DNA from: Glandiceps talaboti
Lineage: Eukaryota; Hemichordata; Enteropneusta; Spengelidae
Reading direction: 5' to 3'
NCBI RefSeq assembly: GCF_964340395.1
Contig: NC_135567.1
Location: forward strand, 15,693,806-15,757,805
DNA: 64,000 nucleotides
Part shown: positions 1 through 14,139 of the stretch, in pieces
Layout: each line of letters opens with the position of its first letter
How positions within the stretch are numbered: the stretch's first letter is position 1
Translations under genes and position numbers: made by a program
The notes under the pieces: generated by a model
Told to the model about the DNA's origin: nothing
The model's input: only the letters and a program-made list of their open reading frames with translations
The model's database searches: none

Positions 1-46
1 ACTCATTCATTCATTCATCTATTTATTTATTTATTTATTCATTCAT
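1..46. repeat. ATTC/ATTT tetranucleotide tract
   Basis: Short run of ATTC and ATTT units at the left edge. It lies in the intron of gene A just after (minus strand) the last visible linker exon. Gene B has a related GAGT/GAAT tract at the same intronic place (16250-16364), so it was probably present before the duplication. Confidence 0.7.
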
Positions 47-61
47 AACATATATACTTAC

Positions 62-151
62 TTGGTGATAGCTTTCTTTTCTTTGATGTGTTTATTGATA
101 GGTCAAGACCAGTATTGGATACTTTATATTGTGTGCCAGGAACCAGTTGAC
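62..151 (-). CDS. gene A linker exon, 90 nt (type GQLVPG)
   Basis: Minus-strand exon of exactly 90 nt, 30 codons, phase 1 at both ends, with an AG acceptor just upstream of 151 and a GTAAGT donor after 62. It encodes a hydrophilic peptide starting QLVPGTQYKV and ending RKLSP. Gene B has the same exon at 16137-16226. The TRADD-N-like and LRR exons expected next lie beyond the left edge of the window, so gene A is truncated here by the window and not necessarily by mutation. Confidence 0.7.
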
Positions 152-331
152 CTATTTGAGTGTAATGTAAACAAAAGACAAATTTGATTATTAATAATTG
201 AACCATGTTTGTTGGAGAACAAGAGTAAAGAATACATTGTATTGAAACCCTCTGTATTGATTTATTACAATCAATGTCAGAGATCAATCATTCAATGAAA
301 TACTTATTGTGATGTCAAGTAAAATACTTAC

Positions 332-421
332 TTGGTGACAGTCTGCTTGTATCCTCTGTATTTCCTGCAGTACTTACACCAGATACTGTGGTGAGGTTTT
401 CAATGTCAGAGGAAACGTGAC
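332..421 (-). CDS. gene A linker exon, 90 nt (type GHVSSDIEN)
   Basis: Minus-strand exon of 90 nt, phase 1-1, with CCAATAG acceptor context and a GTAAGT donor. The peptide begins HVSSDIENLTT and ends DTSRLSP. The orthologous exon of gene C is at 39992-40081 with the same length and splice sites. Gene A therefore carries both 90-nt linker types, while B and C each show only one. Confidence 0.68.
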
Positions 422-895
422 CTATTGGAGAACAAAGACTTTGATAAATGATTGACTAGCCTACAATTGACCTTTTACAACATTATACATTCCTCTGTAC
501 TACAGTGCAATCATGATAGTACATATTTCAAAACAATCACTTTTAAACACTAGAAATTGCAATGATTGTACTTATTTTCATCACTACTGTCAGTAAAAAA
601 AAGGCTTACTTTTAACTCTAAACAAAAACATATAGCTAGAATATGAAATAATACGGCTGTTTGAAAAATATGATTACTATTTCTGAGAAAATTTTAAAAC
701 ATCAAATGCCATTTTACAGTGATTATTTCTGATTGTGATGAGCTTGGTTTAGGGAAAACTTTGAATCCCCTATAGAAAAATACACATGCAATTGAAAAGT
801 GTTGGTACAAATGTTGTTCACAATTATTACAACTTGCCACCAACATTACAATAATGTGAAATGTATGTCATAAAAGTATTCTGATAGTTTCTCAC

Positions 896-1033
896 CTTGT
901 TGTCTTTGTTCTGACTTTTCACTATGTATGGCTACGTCATCACTGGGTACTTGACTTGTTTCAGATGAAACCTTAGTGGCCATTCCATCACTTGTTACAT
1001 GCTCACTTGCTGTTGTAGATGAAGTCATGGATC
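896..1033 (-). CDS. gene A linker exon, 138 nt (Ser/Thr-rich)
   Basis: Minus-strand exon of 138 nt, phase 1-1, acceptor CCAG before 1033 and donor GTGAG after 896. It encodes a Ser/Thr-rich, probably disordered stretch (SMTSSTTASEHVTSDGMATK and on to EQRQQ). It is nearly identical to exons at 15360-15497 (gene B) and 36684-36821 and 39404-39541 (gene C). The flanking introns also align with those of B and C, which supports a shared gene structure. No function is known for it beyond a flexible linker between the GT-like and TRADD-N-like domains. Confidence 0.72.
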
Positions 1034-1378
1034 CTGGATGAAAACAAAGATAATATCTAATTTAATATATCAGTACATGATTTACTTATAACTACATTTT
1101 ATCATTTTGTCCTCCACCATGGGCTGCTGACAACATAAACCATGGATACTGGAGGAAAACATAGAAAACATTCAGGGTGCACCTCCATGAGAATTTGGTC
1201 AATCTTATTAGATAAAGTCCTGGTTACAGAAATTAAACACCAACTTGATTTGAAATACCATTACACATTTATTTCAGTGTTGAAGATTACGTCAACCACA
1301 CATCAAAAGAAATTCAGCTAATTTTGTCTTTATTATATACATCAATTATACAAGTCATGTAACATAAATTTTACTTAC

Positions 1379-2574
1379 TTGGTGCTTTGGTTGATGTTGG
1401 TTTCAGAAGATGAGATAAGAATGTCTTGCGAGTCTGTTCAACTTCTTGGTTGTCATGGTAAAGATCTTTTACTGCCTTTGCATTTTTAGCTGCACCTTCT
1501 GGATGAAGGAGTATCGATTTCAACTTTTTATACAAGTCATCTTTTTCACCAGGGTCATATACAAAGTAATCAGCATAAAGTTCAAATTGTGTTGTGTAGA
1601 ATTCACCAACTGATGTTGATTTTGGCACCAAAGTTGGTAGTCCTGAGGCAATGGCATCCAATCCTTCCATCCCTATTGACTCATCAGGTGGTATAATACA
1701 GACATAACTTTGACGTAAATCTGTGCAAATATCATCTTGACAGTCATATGGTGGGACAATGTTTGGTAGTAAATGGGAAGTAGTCACATTGTTTTTAAGA
1801 AATGTTCTAGTACTTACAGAATCTCTGGCAGTATGATTTCGAATGAACCAGTCTGGTATCGTTCGATCAACGTCATGAAATGCATCTGCTACTTTACTGA
1901 CAGCTTCCAATGGCATTTTGCTAGTGTTATCAAAACTCGGGTTGGTCAATTTCATCAACATCTGTTTTTTCACAACCTTTGGTTTAATAACATCAACCTG
2001 TAAGTCAAAGAAACATTCATCTGGTCGTGGCAGGTACAGTTCGTGTTTTATGGGACGGTTTGCAGCCTGGTAGATGGTGCAGAAATATTGAAACACCTTT
2101 GGTCCGACAGAGAAGACTGCATAGGCAAGTTCTGCAAATTTTACACACCTCTTCGATTCCTCTGCAGATGATGGAACAGTGTGGTTTATAAGCACAACTT
2201 TGGCATCAGGAAACAGACGTCTCTTAATAGCAAAGGCAGCTGCACAAGTCTTAGGAAAATGTCCAACTATGGTTTCAACATTCTGTACACTTGACAGTGT
2301 TGTAAAATATGTTTCTGGCTGGCCTAACCATTTACAGCTAGGTACTTCATCTTGTACTTCAACTGCCATGAAGTCATCAAAACAGGGAAGAGTTAGTTTT
2401 ACATTATTAGGCTCTGCATCCTCTGCATGTTTAGCTTTTAACACAACACAGTGTGTTTCCTGTTGTTTACATCTAGCTACACTGCTGGCAAGTTGACAGT
2501 TAAGTATTGATACAGGATCACCAGCTCTATTCCATTCTTGGGCCACAAAAAGGGTCGACATTTTGTCAGATTAT
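1379..2574 (-). CDS. gene A exon: glycosyltransferase-4-like domain
   Basis: Minus-strand exon; coding starts with ATG at 2561-2559, the acceptor lies just before 2574 and the GTAAGT donor follows 1379. The 1183 coding nt (394 codons plus one base) match the gene B exon exactly in length. The protein has the two-Rossmann plan of GT4 enzymes: a first strand STLFVAQEWNRAGDP, an H-containing segment VETIVGHFP, the VVLINHT strand, and a C-terminal block IIPPDESIGMEGLDAIASG where GT4 enzymes have their E-x7-E donor site. Here that reads E-x7-D. The nearest families I recognise are the GT4-like domains at the N-termini of some invertebrate NLR-like proteins. Activity is doubtful. This is the best preserved of the three copies at that motif. 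Confidence 0.85.
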
Positions 2575-2912
2575 CTGCACAGAAGAGAAGTATAAAAAAA
2601 AAACACTTTAAAAACACACATTATACTAGTGTTCAACTTTGATAACAAGTAGTCATAACACAATAGTGTTAGCATATCAAAGGTCATATAGCAACATGTA
2701 GAATATTGGCTTATTGCTAAATATTTCAAAGTGACAGTTATTTGGTTTCTGATTTTTAAAGTGGTTATTATTGGGATATTATTGGGGGGGGGGGGGCTGT
2801 GCCTTTAATAATATCATTTGATAACAATTTTAATCCTCATGGCCTTTCTGAAATCAAACATGATTTACATAAACAGAAAGTTTACAGTGCACCATGACAA
2901 TGATCAGTCATT

Positions 2913-2914
<2 letters not shown>

Positions 2915-2985
<71 letters not shown>
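2915..2985. repeat. (TA)n microsatellite
   Basis: About 70 bp of uninterrupted TA dinucleotides inside intron 1 of gene A. Confidence 0.95.
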
Positions 2986-2987
<2 letters not shown>

Positions 2988-3218
2988 GTTTAATAAAATA
3001 ATTAATACAACGCTTGGATGCAATGTCGCAACAAGTTTACACCCTTAGCAATATACCCTATATGTGCTGTCACACGTGTTGACTCAACCTTACGCCTACT
3101 TTAAGTTTTTAAATGTTTTCCAGACTTCCTTGTCAATAGTGACATGTTTATTTCTGTACAGGTAGTTGGATACAACACTCAATAAGATGTATAGAAAGTG
3201 TTCATACACATAACTCAC

Positions 3219-3345
3219 CTTAAATCACTTTAAGAACTTCTTAAATTTAACCATTAGATGAAATCGTCGTAGACTCTGTCACTATTTTTCAGGACCAGTA
3301 AATTCTGAGTAATAATAGTGTCACTACACTATATGTTGATAATTT
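3219..3345 (-). other. gene A probable 5' UTR exon
   Basis: A GTGAGT donor follows 3219 on the minus strand, and the sequence up to about 3345 matches the region ending at the equivalent donor of gene B (11243) almost base for base. The GT-like exons of A and B both begin 13 nt before their ATG after a conserved CTGTGCAG acceptor, so a non-coding first exon is needed, and this is the best candidate. The transcription start is not resolved. Confidence 0.45.
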
Positions 3346-3361
3346 GTAAGATGGCTGTTTG

Positions 3362-3380
3362 TCAAGTCAGACTGACTTGA
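3362..3380. promoter_or_regulatory. 19-bp perfect palindrome TCAAGTCAG-A-CTGACTTGA
   Basis: Two 9-base arms around one central base, near the predicted start of gene A. The same palindrome is intact at 11081-11099 upstream of gene B and decayed in the orphan copy at 9818-9836. Its retention in both promoters suggests a site for a dimeric DNA-binding protein; no factor can be named. Confidence 0.35.
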
Positions 3381-4068
3381 TCCGAAAGCAGTATTAACTG
3401 TTCTATTTTATAATATATTCGAATCAAAGAAACATGTCAATTTTAATTCCCTATTCAGATCATATTATATAAATATAGTGTTATATAAAGAATTGTTGAA
3501 TGAAAATGAAAGTGAATATTAATAGTCAGTTAGGGTGGCTTAGCTAACTATTAATGGAGACGTGTCGCCATATGACCTCCGCCTCCCCTACATTAGAGGA
3601 CAGCTGTTCCAATTGATCGACATACCCCTCTATAACGTATTGACCTTTCGTGTTTTGTGGTAAATTCGTTTTTCAAATGTTACATTAAGTTAGAGTAATA
3701 ATTTTGATAGACTCCATTCCGCATTGTCCTCAAAAGAGAACTGATTTGCCGCTTACAACATTAACATATGAACATCACTTTGACATCTTTGCATGCTGCC
3801 GAGTACATTTACAGTAATGTAGAGAACTGAAGTGCGCATGTGTGATGACACTTGACTTGCAAAGTATCGTGAAGCAGCGCAATGACAGCTATGCGACTCT
3901 CTCCTGGATAGCTCCTGGGTCCCGGGCCATATGCAATCACTCTCTGGACTAGATCCAGTAAGATCAATTAACTCTAGGTAGGTTCATCACGTGGAGTCAA
4001 ATTTTCCGACAAAATTGACGAAAGTGAACACTCATGACAGCGAGCGATAGAGTAACTTGTAATGTACA

Positions 4069-4076
4069 TATATAAA
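4069..4076 (+). promoter_or_regulatory. possible TATA box of the zinc-finger gene
   Basis: TATATAAA 260 bp before the ATG of the zinc-finger gene at 4337. A weak call: AT-rich DNA makes this motif common. Confidence 0.22.
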
Positions 4077-4336
4077 CGCTCCGTTCACCAACATACACTA
4101 TGCAAACAGTTAATACCTACAGCGTAACCACGTCAGCACGGCGTCCCACAAGGCTCTGTTTATTGGCCCTTTCTGTTACCATTATGTAAGGACACGGACC
4201 GCGGACATAACAATATTATGAATATATCCAGAGAATCTGCTAAGGTTGCTTCAAACAGCGCCCCTAGTGGCCAAAATATACAATCTTTTGTCTTTCCACT
4301 AATTAGCCACTCTTACATTTTCTTTCGGATTCAGAA

Positions 4337-4439
4337 ATGGACAATGAAGAGTTGGTATTCAGCCTGTATGAACGGGACTTGAATGAAGCATATCAAGTGT
4401 TACTTTACCGACTTGAGAATAATACACTCTCTGATAAAG
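4337..4439 (+). CDS. C2H2 zinc-finger gene, first coding exon
   Basis: ATG followed by 34 codons and one base, ending at a GTATGT donor. The peptide starts MDNEELVFSLYERDLNEAYQ and is acidic and helical in character; I do not recognise it as a KRAB, SCAN, ZAD or BTB domain. The exon ends in phase 1, and the acceptor at 6071-6074 begins in the matching phase, giving an uninterrupted reading frame into the finger exon. No ORF longer than this fits upstream. Confidence rests on the frame and splice match, not on a known domain. Confidence 0.55.
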
Positions 4440-4849
4440 GTATGTTGTATTAATACCTAACACCACCCATTCCATAGTATAATATTGAAAAGATTGTTGT
4501 TTGCAGAAATTTGTAACCAGTACTATTGCATTTGAATTACAGAGTGAAACTGTTCTTTTCGCACAATTCAACTGCTTCAACATTGCTAGTCTAGTTCCTA
4601 TACAATATCGTTACAATTTATACCTTCACTCACAGTCTAGTCAAGGCCCTGATAAAAGGTGTTAATTATGGTGCAACCCCAGGACTCCACTGCCAGTGCG
4701 TTTACACTAAATGACAAAGAGGCGCAACAACATAATCATGTTTTTATGAACGCTGTAGAAGGGAGCACAGGAATGTGTGCTGATTGAGGGACTTTGACCA
4801 GACTGTGGTTAGGGTTAGAAACCACAGGTTGGCATCTAGACTGCAACAT

Positions 4850-4878
4850 TGCTAAAGGGATGGTGTGTGTGTGAGAGT

Positions 4879-4911
<33 letters not shown>

Positions 4912-5700
4912 AGTGTGAGAGTGTGAGTGTGTGTGTGTGTATGTGTCTGTCTGTCTGTCTGTGTCTGTTCCATCTGTGTGTTGATATTGTCTGTGCATGT
5001 AAACAACTTAATGTCAAAACTTGTCAGACTAATTATCCTGATATTTTGTGAGGACATTAGTTAGGGTGTAGAAATGAAATTTTCAAATTAAATGGATTGC
5101 ATCATGATCAGAGATATCAGTTTTGGATCAGATATATACATTAGGTCTAAAATATGAATATTTTGTGAAAAATTCATGAAATTTATGTTAATTTTATCAA
5201 AAAGTTATATCTTGAAAACTTCTTTGTGAATGTGGGCTAAAATTTGGTGAGGGTGTTTCTAGCAGAGTTATTCTGCTGACACTGTTCAAGACAACTGGCC
5301 CTAGCAACCGTAACTGTATCCTTAGCAACAATTACATGTAAATATGATTTTCAAAGATATAATATAGTTGGGTTAGGAATTGGATAATAAACATTCAAGA
5401 AATGTATGCTAATGTGCCTAGCAACAAGACAACTCCTCTAGCAACAATAAAATATGGATGTATATTATGTGCTTAGCAGCAATGCCATGCACACAGCAAC
5501 AGCCAAATAATGTAATTGTATATATTGCAAAGATTACTGGGGGTAATCAGGAACTTTAGGTAAGGTGGTACAATACCATTGGTGATATTTTTTCAATTAT
5601 TTGCCAACAAATGTACACATTTAGTTCAGATGAATACAAAATTGATTCAGAGACCATGTGTATATTGCAAAACTGATTACTAAGCATGCCGTATTCGTTA
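4850..5700. mobile_element. degenerate member of the 'CCTAGCAACAAGACC' repeat family
   Basis: Within the zinc-finger gene intron: a GT/GA microsatellite (4863-4965), then AAACAACTTAATGTC and repeated CCTAGCAACAAGACNAC blocks. The same order is found in the much better preserved 1.6-kb insertion at 37526-39153. This copy is diverged and without visible ends. Confidence 0.45.
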
Positions 5701-6074
5701 GTTTTCAGTCTGTCATTTTACCTACTTGAAATAAATTTTCTTGACAAATAGCAGAAATGAAGTGCACTATGGTGTTGTTTAGTCAATCTCTCAGAGTAAG
5801 ACGTACACAGCACAATATCATTTAGTTTCTACTACCATGTGATGTCATGTGTATGTCTGCCTAGGTATTGTTTACATCTGTTATGAGTTGATCTGCATTA
5901 TGGTTGTTTGTTACATTGTTGCATTCATGATATAAATCACATTTATGGATGAGATTGGTTAGTGACATATAGTCTTCAGGTAATCACTGCCTTTTCACAA
6001 TTCATATTTATAAAATATTGATTTACATTTGTGATCAGTCATTTCACTAACATCTTTCTTTTTTGTATCAACAG

Positions 6075-9077
<3,003 letters not shown>

Positions 9078-9447
9078 CTATTTATATGTAAGGAGTGTGG
9101 TCAAAGTTCACATGAGACCACACATACACATATATGATTGACAGTTTGTATGTAAAGATAGTGCTCTAATTTTGACTTTCATAATTCACCTGAAGGTACA
9201 CTAGACTCTCTCTCAGACTTCACATCATTCACTAATCTGTCTGTGCTTACACTTACCCCTAGTAGTAATTCCAGTCCTCTAACATAATGTTCCCTCATTG
9301 GATGCATAAAATGAGAAACAACTCTACTCGACAAACTGACATATGTTATGAAGTGAATTCCAAAGACAGAAGACTTCACATAATGGAAATAGATTTCTTT
9401 GTAAGGAGAGTTGCTGAAGTTATTATTAAGTTTTAGTTTGAAATTTC

Positions 9448-9453
9448 AATAAA
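9448..9453 (+). terminator. candidate poly(A) signal of the zinc-finger gene
   Basis: AATAAA about 370 bp after the last finger remnant, in AT-rich sequence before a microsatellite. It is the first clear signal downstream of the array. Confidence 0.35.
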
Positions 9454-9550
9454 AATGTTTCTTGCAAAATAGAAAGCATTATTTGTAATGTACAATAAGC
9501 TGTAGTGGTGATTTGAAAAAAATAAATGTTTGTACAAATGAAAGGTCCTT

Positions 9551-9657
9551 ATGTATGTATGTATGTATGTATGTATGTATGTGTGTGTGTGTGTGTGTGT
9601 TTGTATGTATGTATGTATGTATGTATGTATGTATGTATGTATGCATGTATGTATGTA

Positions 9658-9692
<35 letters not shown>

Positions 9693-9795
9693 GTGTGTAT
9701 GTTTGCATGTATGTATGTATGTATGTATGTATGTATGTGTGTATGTGTGCGTGTGTGCGTATGTATGTGTGTATGTATGTATGTATGTATGTATA
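9551..9795. repeat. (ATGT)n microsatellite with GT interruptions
   Basis: Roughly 245 bp of ATGT units with short GTGT and ATAT patches. It makes open frames in all phases (MYVCMYVC and its reverse IHTYIHTY) that are not genes. Confidence 0.97.
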
Positions 9796-9810
9796 TATGT
9801 ATTTATATAT

Positions 9811-10085
9811 GGCTGTTTGTCAAGTCAGATTGACTGGAATCTAAAAGCATTAACTTTTATTTTACAATGCATTTGAATCAAAGAATCACTGTAATCGTAA
9901 TTTCTCATTCAGAACAAGTTTGGAACAATAGAGTTATATAAAGAATTGTTGAATGAAAATGAAAGTGAATATTAATTGTAAGTTAGGGTGACATATCTAA
10001 CAGTGGTTTAACAGGTAACAATAATAGCTTGTCCCTACATGACCTCTCACCCTCAGGATAGGTGTTCCAATTGATCGACAGGCGT
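9811..10085 (-). other. orphan truncated copy of the gene A/B 5' region
   Basis: Same orientation and sequence order as 3352-3630 upstream of gene A (GGCTGTTTGTCAAGTCAG and on to TTCCAATTGATCGACA), but cut by the microsatellite on the side where the 5' UTR exon would be. With 10725-11242 it forms an inverted pair about 640 bp apart. This looks like the breakpoint of the inversion-duplication that made genes A and B divergent. Confidence 0.6.
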
Positions 10086-10724
10086 TGTTTGCAGCAGATT
10101 TCACCCTTATCATAATAAAATGTCCAACATCGGGGGGGGGGGGGGGGTTACTCCCCTTATCAGACTGTACGTACATGTGCCATCCTTTGGGGGCACGTTT
10201 TCACTCCCTTTGGTCTAAAATGGCGTCCACTCTACAATATTTTCAATATTGATCAGTCTAAAATTTGCTCCATTTTCCTTTACCAAATCATAACCGTACC
10301 CCCAAAATGGTGCCTCCTGAGGGAATAATACAAGGGTGATAGCTACAATTTTAAAGTTAGAAACACTTAATGTAGTAATTATAGCTCTGATTTATATCGT
10401 GATCCACAATAGAAACTATGGTACTAGAAACATTTATAATTAAAATCTATCATTATTTTGTTGGATTATGATTTTCTTTGCAGTAAATCAAACTTGAAAT
10501 ATTTAAAATCAACGGGCCTAAGTTTATCCTTATTTGTCGGATTGTCATTTCCTTTACAGTGAATCAACTAAATTGTTGTTTTTGTTGAAAGTAAGCCAAG
10601 TATGGTGACATCAGTGAATAGTTAGTTGTGTACTGAGACTGCACCATTGTCTGTGGCTGTTACCTCAATTAGACTTACCCATTTGTTTATTTAAATATGC
10701 CAACATCATCTGTTCGTTCATCTG
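10086..10724. other. gap between inverted promoter copies
   Basis: About 640 bp without a recognisable gene. It holds a pure G run at 10132-10147 and otherwise AT-rich unique-looking DNA. Confidence 0.5.
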
Positions 10725-11242
10725 TTAATGTTGTAAGCGGTAAATCAGTTCTCTTTTGAGGACAATGCTGTAACTTTTGAAACATAAATGTACCATAGAA
10801 ACACGAAAGCTCAATACTTTACAGAGGGGTCTGTCGATCAACTGGAACAGCTATCCTTTGAGGTGAGGTGAGAGGTCATATGAGGACACACCATTATTGT
10901 TACCTGTCAAACGACTGGTAGATATGCCTAACATACAGTGAATATTCACTTTCATTTTCATTCACCAATTATTTCTATAACACTATATTTATGTAATATG
11001 ATCTGAATAGGGAACTATAATTGACATGCTTCTTTAATTCGAATATGTTACGAAATAGAACAGTTAATATTGCTTCCGGATCAAGTCAGTCTGACTTGAC
11101 AAACAGCCATCTTACAAATGATCAACATATAGGTGTAGTGACACTATTATTACTCAGAATGTACTGGTCCTGAAAAATAGTGACAGAGTCTACGACGATT
11201 TCATCTCATGGTTAAATTTAAGAAGTTCTTAAGTGATTTAAG
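10725..11242 (+). promoter_or_regulatory. gene B 5' region and probable 5' UTR exon
   Basis: Inverted homologue of 3219-3775. The stretch from about 11115 to 11242 ends in AAG|GTGAGT and is the likely non-coding first exon, joining to the acceptor at 12501-12504. The 19-bp palindrome is at 11081-11099. The transcription start was not located. Confidence 0.42.
11081..11099. promoter_or_regulatory. 19-bp palindrome upstream of gene B
   Basis: Intact copy of the palindrome described at 3362-3380, only about 160 bp before the predicted first splice donor of gene B. Confidence 0.35.
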
Positions 11243-11563
11243 GTGAGTTATGCTCTCTAACTAAATGACCCGGTGGAAACCCAGTGACTGTGTCTGCAGT
11301 GACTTTGATATGATGTTGACTAATCATTCCCATGGTGCATTGCAAACTTAGATGTCGGAGATGTATAACACAATATTGATTATTAGTGTTAATGTACACT
11401 CCCCTCCCCCCTCCCCTCCCCACAACTATGATATCGATAAGTTGTCCTTGATAAAATAATGATACTAGACGTATAATAGCTCAAGATGTCTACGTTGGCG
11501 GGTTTTGACACGTCTTTGACTAAATTTGTCACGGATTCTTCTTTATCCTATCTCAAACAGCAT

Positions 11564-11614
<51 letters not shown>

Positions 11615-12504
11615 TGTTTATTAGAGTGACATGTAATCACATAACATAATAGTAACAATACAAGTCAGAACAAGGAATTACCCAGCCTAACGGGCTTACA
11701 AGTCACGTGCACTACAGTCAGTGTACAATACATAAAAAAAAGCATGACTGCGAACACATTTCATTGGCACGGATTTTGGCAATAAAAACCACCCATACCC
11801 TTGCTAATGACTATATAAAATACAGAAATAAACTTCAAATCACTAAATTCAACCTACGTCTTGTGTATTCTGTCATTTGTTGTCTTATGTTCGCTTGAGC
11901 TGCAAAACGAACAACAGTAAGTCATCCAGACAGATTAGCCCAATATTGCACATGCGCACAACTGTGTAGCTGTCAAATCGTACGATTTGCGGCTCGAGAC
12001 ACAACTATTAAAATCAGGAATATTACAAATCCTACTGCAAAACTAAATAGAAGGTAAAACGGACGGGTTATTTGTATTATTTATTTTCAGTATTGAAAAT
12101 TAGTTAATATACTATACTACACAATTGTGTTAGATCTAAGAATATATCAAATATCAAGTATAAACATGTGCAATTAAGATGGATTGGAGAATAAAACATT
12201 CACTCTACGTCACAGGGATCTAGAATACTCTTCATTAAGGTTTAGCAATGCCTTTTGCCAAATATCAGTAAAAGCTACCTTTGAAGAATCCGAAATCAAA
12301 TTATGATTTGGCAATAGTCTTGCAAAAATGTGTAAAAAAAATTAACTTTTACTATTCATTACAGGAATAATTAGCAATATGCCAGGATTCTACTTCTTCC
12401 TGTATTCCCGTTGACATGGTAACACAATTGTATTTTTATGGCCACCTGTTAACAATCTTGATTTCTCGTATATAAGTTTGTTTTTGTAATTCTTTTCTGT
12501 GCAG
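11243..12504 (+). other. gene B intron 1
   Basis: From GTGAGT to GTGCAG. It contains a C-rich patch (11400-11420) and a (GTA)n microsatellite at 11564-11614. I see no coding exon in it. Confidence 0.4.
11564..11614. repeat. (GTA)n microsatellite
   Basis: About 17 GTA units inside intron 1 of gene B. Confidence 0.95.
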
Positions 12505-13700
12505 ATAATCTAACAAAATGTCAACCCTTTTTGTGGCTGAAGAGTGGAATAGAGCTGGTGATCCTGTATCTGTACTTAACTGTCAACTTGCCATCAGTGT
12601 AGCTAGATGTACACAACAGGAAACACACTGTGTTGTGTTAAAAGCTAAACATGCCGAGGGTGCAGAGGCTAATAACGTGAAACTAACTCTTCCCTGTTTT
12701 GATGAAATCTTGGCAGTTGAAGTACAAGAAGAAGTACCTAGCTGTAAATGGTTAGGCCAGCCAGAAACATATTTTACAACACTACCGAGATTACAGAATG
12801 TCGAAACCATAGTTGGACATTTTCCTATGACTTGTTCAGCTGCCTTTGCTATTCAGAGACGTCTGTTTCCTGATGCAAAAGTTGTGCTTATAAACCACAC
12901 TCTTCCATCATCTGCAGATGAATTGAAAAGGTGTTTGAAATTTGCAGAACTTGCCTATGCTATCTTCTCTGTTGGACCAAAGGTGTTTGAATGTTTCTGC
13001 ACCATCTACCAGGCTGCAAACCGTCCCATAAAACATGAACTGTTCCTGCCAAGACCAGATGAATGTTTCTTTGACTTAGAGGTTAATGTTATTAAGCCAG
13101 AAGTTGCGAAAAAGCAGATGTTGATGAAATTAACCAACCCAAGTTTTGACAAAGCTAGCAAAATGCCACTGGAAGCTGTCAGTAAAGTAGCAGATGCATT
13201 TCATGACGTTGATCGAAAGATACCAGACTGGTTCATACGAAATCATACTGCCAGAGATTCTGTAACCGCTAGAACATTTCTTGAAAACAATATGACTACT
13301 TCCTATTTACTACCAAACATTGTCCCACCATATGACAATCAAGATGATATTTGCACAGATTTACGTCAAAGTTATGTCTGTATTATACCTCCTGACGATT
13401 CAATAGGGATGGAAGGATTGGATGCCATTGCCTCAGGACTACCAACTTTGGTGCCAAAATCAACAGCAGTTGGTGAATTCTACACAACACAATTTGAACT
13501 CTATGCTGATTACTTTGTATATGATCCTGGTGAAAAAGATGACTTGTATAAAAAGTTGAAATCGATACTCCTTCATCCAGAAGGCGCAGCTAAAAATGCA
13601 AAGGCAGTAAAGAAATGTTACCATAACAACAAAGACATTCAACAGACACACAAAACATTCATATCTCAATTTGGAAAACCAACCTCAGCAAGACCATCGA
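12505..13700 (+). CDS. gene B exon: glycosyltransferase-4-like domain
   Basis: Acceptor GTGCAG, ATG at 12518, donor GTAAGT at 13701, phase 1 end. The 394-residue domain has the GT4 plan: N-terminal strand LFVAEEWNRAGDPVSVLN, where active relatives have a glycine-rich acceptor loop, then VGHFP, VVLINHT and FSVGPKVF segments, and a C-terminal half with SYVCIIPPDDSIGMEGLDA and ASGLPTLVPKSTAVGEFY. The E-x7-E donor-binding pair of GT4 enzymes reads D-x7-D here, and the loop glycines are reduced to one, so catalysis is doubtful and a pseudoenzyme or modified effector is possible. About 85-90% identical to the gene A and C copies by eye. Known relatives: GT1/GT4-like domains fused to NLR-type proteins in corals and other invertebrates. 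Confidence 0.85.
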
Positions 13701-13920
13701 GTAAGTAGAATTTATCTTACATGACCAGGTATGAGATACGCATACCCCTGTATAATTGATATATGGGACATACCCAGTAGTACTATTACATGGACTAAAT
13801 CAACTGATGTTTGGTTGACATAATCAAGGCTGAACTTTAACTGTCGACTTCAGACCATTGATGAACAGAACCTGTTATAAACAGAGAATGTAAACAAATG
13901 AATTAGATTAATAACTCAAC

Positions 13921-14095
13921 GCCCAGCATGTTGGAACAGCAAGGAGATAAGTATTACATTCCGTCATTTGATAAGAACAATTGTATGGCCTCTTTACATA
14001 ATAGTTCAGGTTCACAAACAAACTGTTCCTATCAAATCATCAGAAATGTAATACAAGTCTCTGCTGTTCCAGCATGTTGTGCTAAGTGTTATATA
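13921..14095. mobile_element. fold-back MITE in gene B intron
   Basis: Imperfect inverted repeat: the left arm (CAGCATGTTGGAACAGC, 13925-13985) pairs with the right arm (GCTGTTCCAGCATGTTGTGC, 14030-14091). The same intron in gene C (around 36330) lacks it, running straight from TTAATAACTCA, so it inserted after the B/C duplication. Confidence 0.6.
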
Positions 14096-14139
14096 TACAC
14101 TTAAGACGGTCAAAGATTAGGGACCGGTCAGTTTCTTCG

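Larger units (their letters stand above)
3219..3775 (-). promoter_or_regulatory. gene A 5' region, inverted copy of the gene B 5' region
   Basis: About 550 bp that align in reverse complement with 10725-11242 upstream of gene B, including the 19-bp palindrome at 3362-3380. Conservation of non-coding DNA here, beyond the UTR exon, fits a promoter carried along by the inverted duplication, but recent duplication alone could also explain it. Confidence 0.4.

Noticed and set aside
9433-9876. Frames of Met-Tyr-Val-Cys or Ile-His-Thr-Tyr at 9.4-9.9 kb and again at 52.1-52.6 kb
   Set aside because: Translation of ATGT/ACAT microsatellites; open in several frames.
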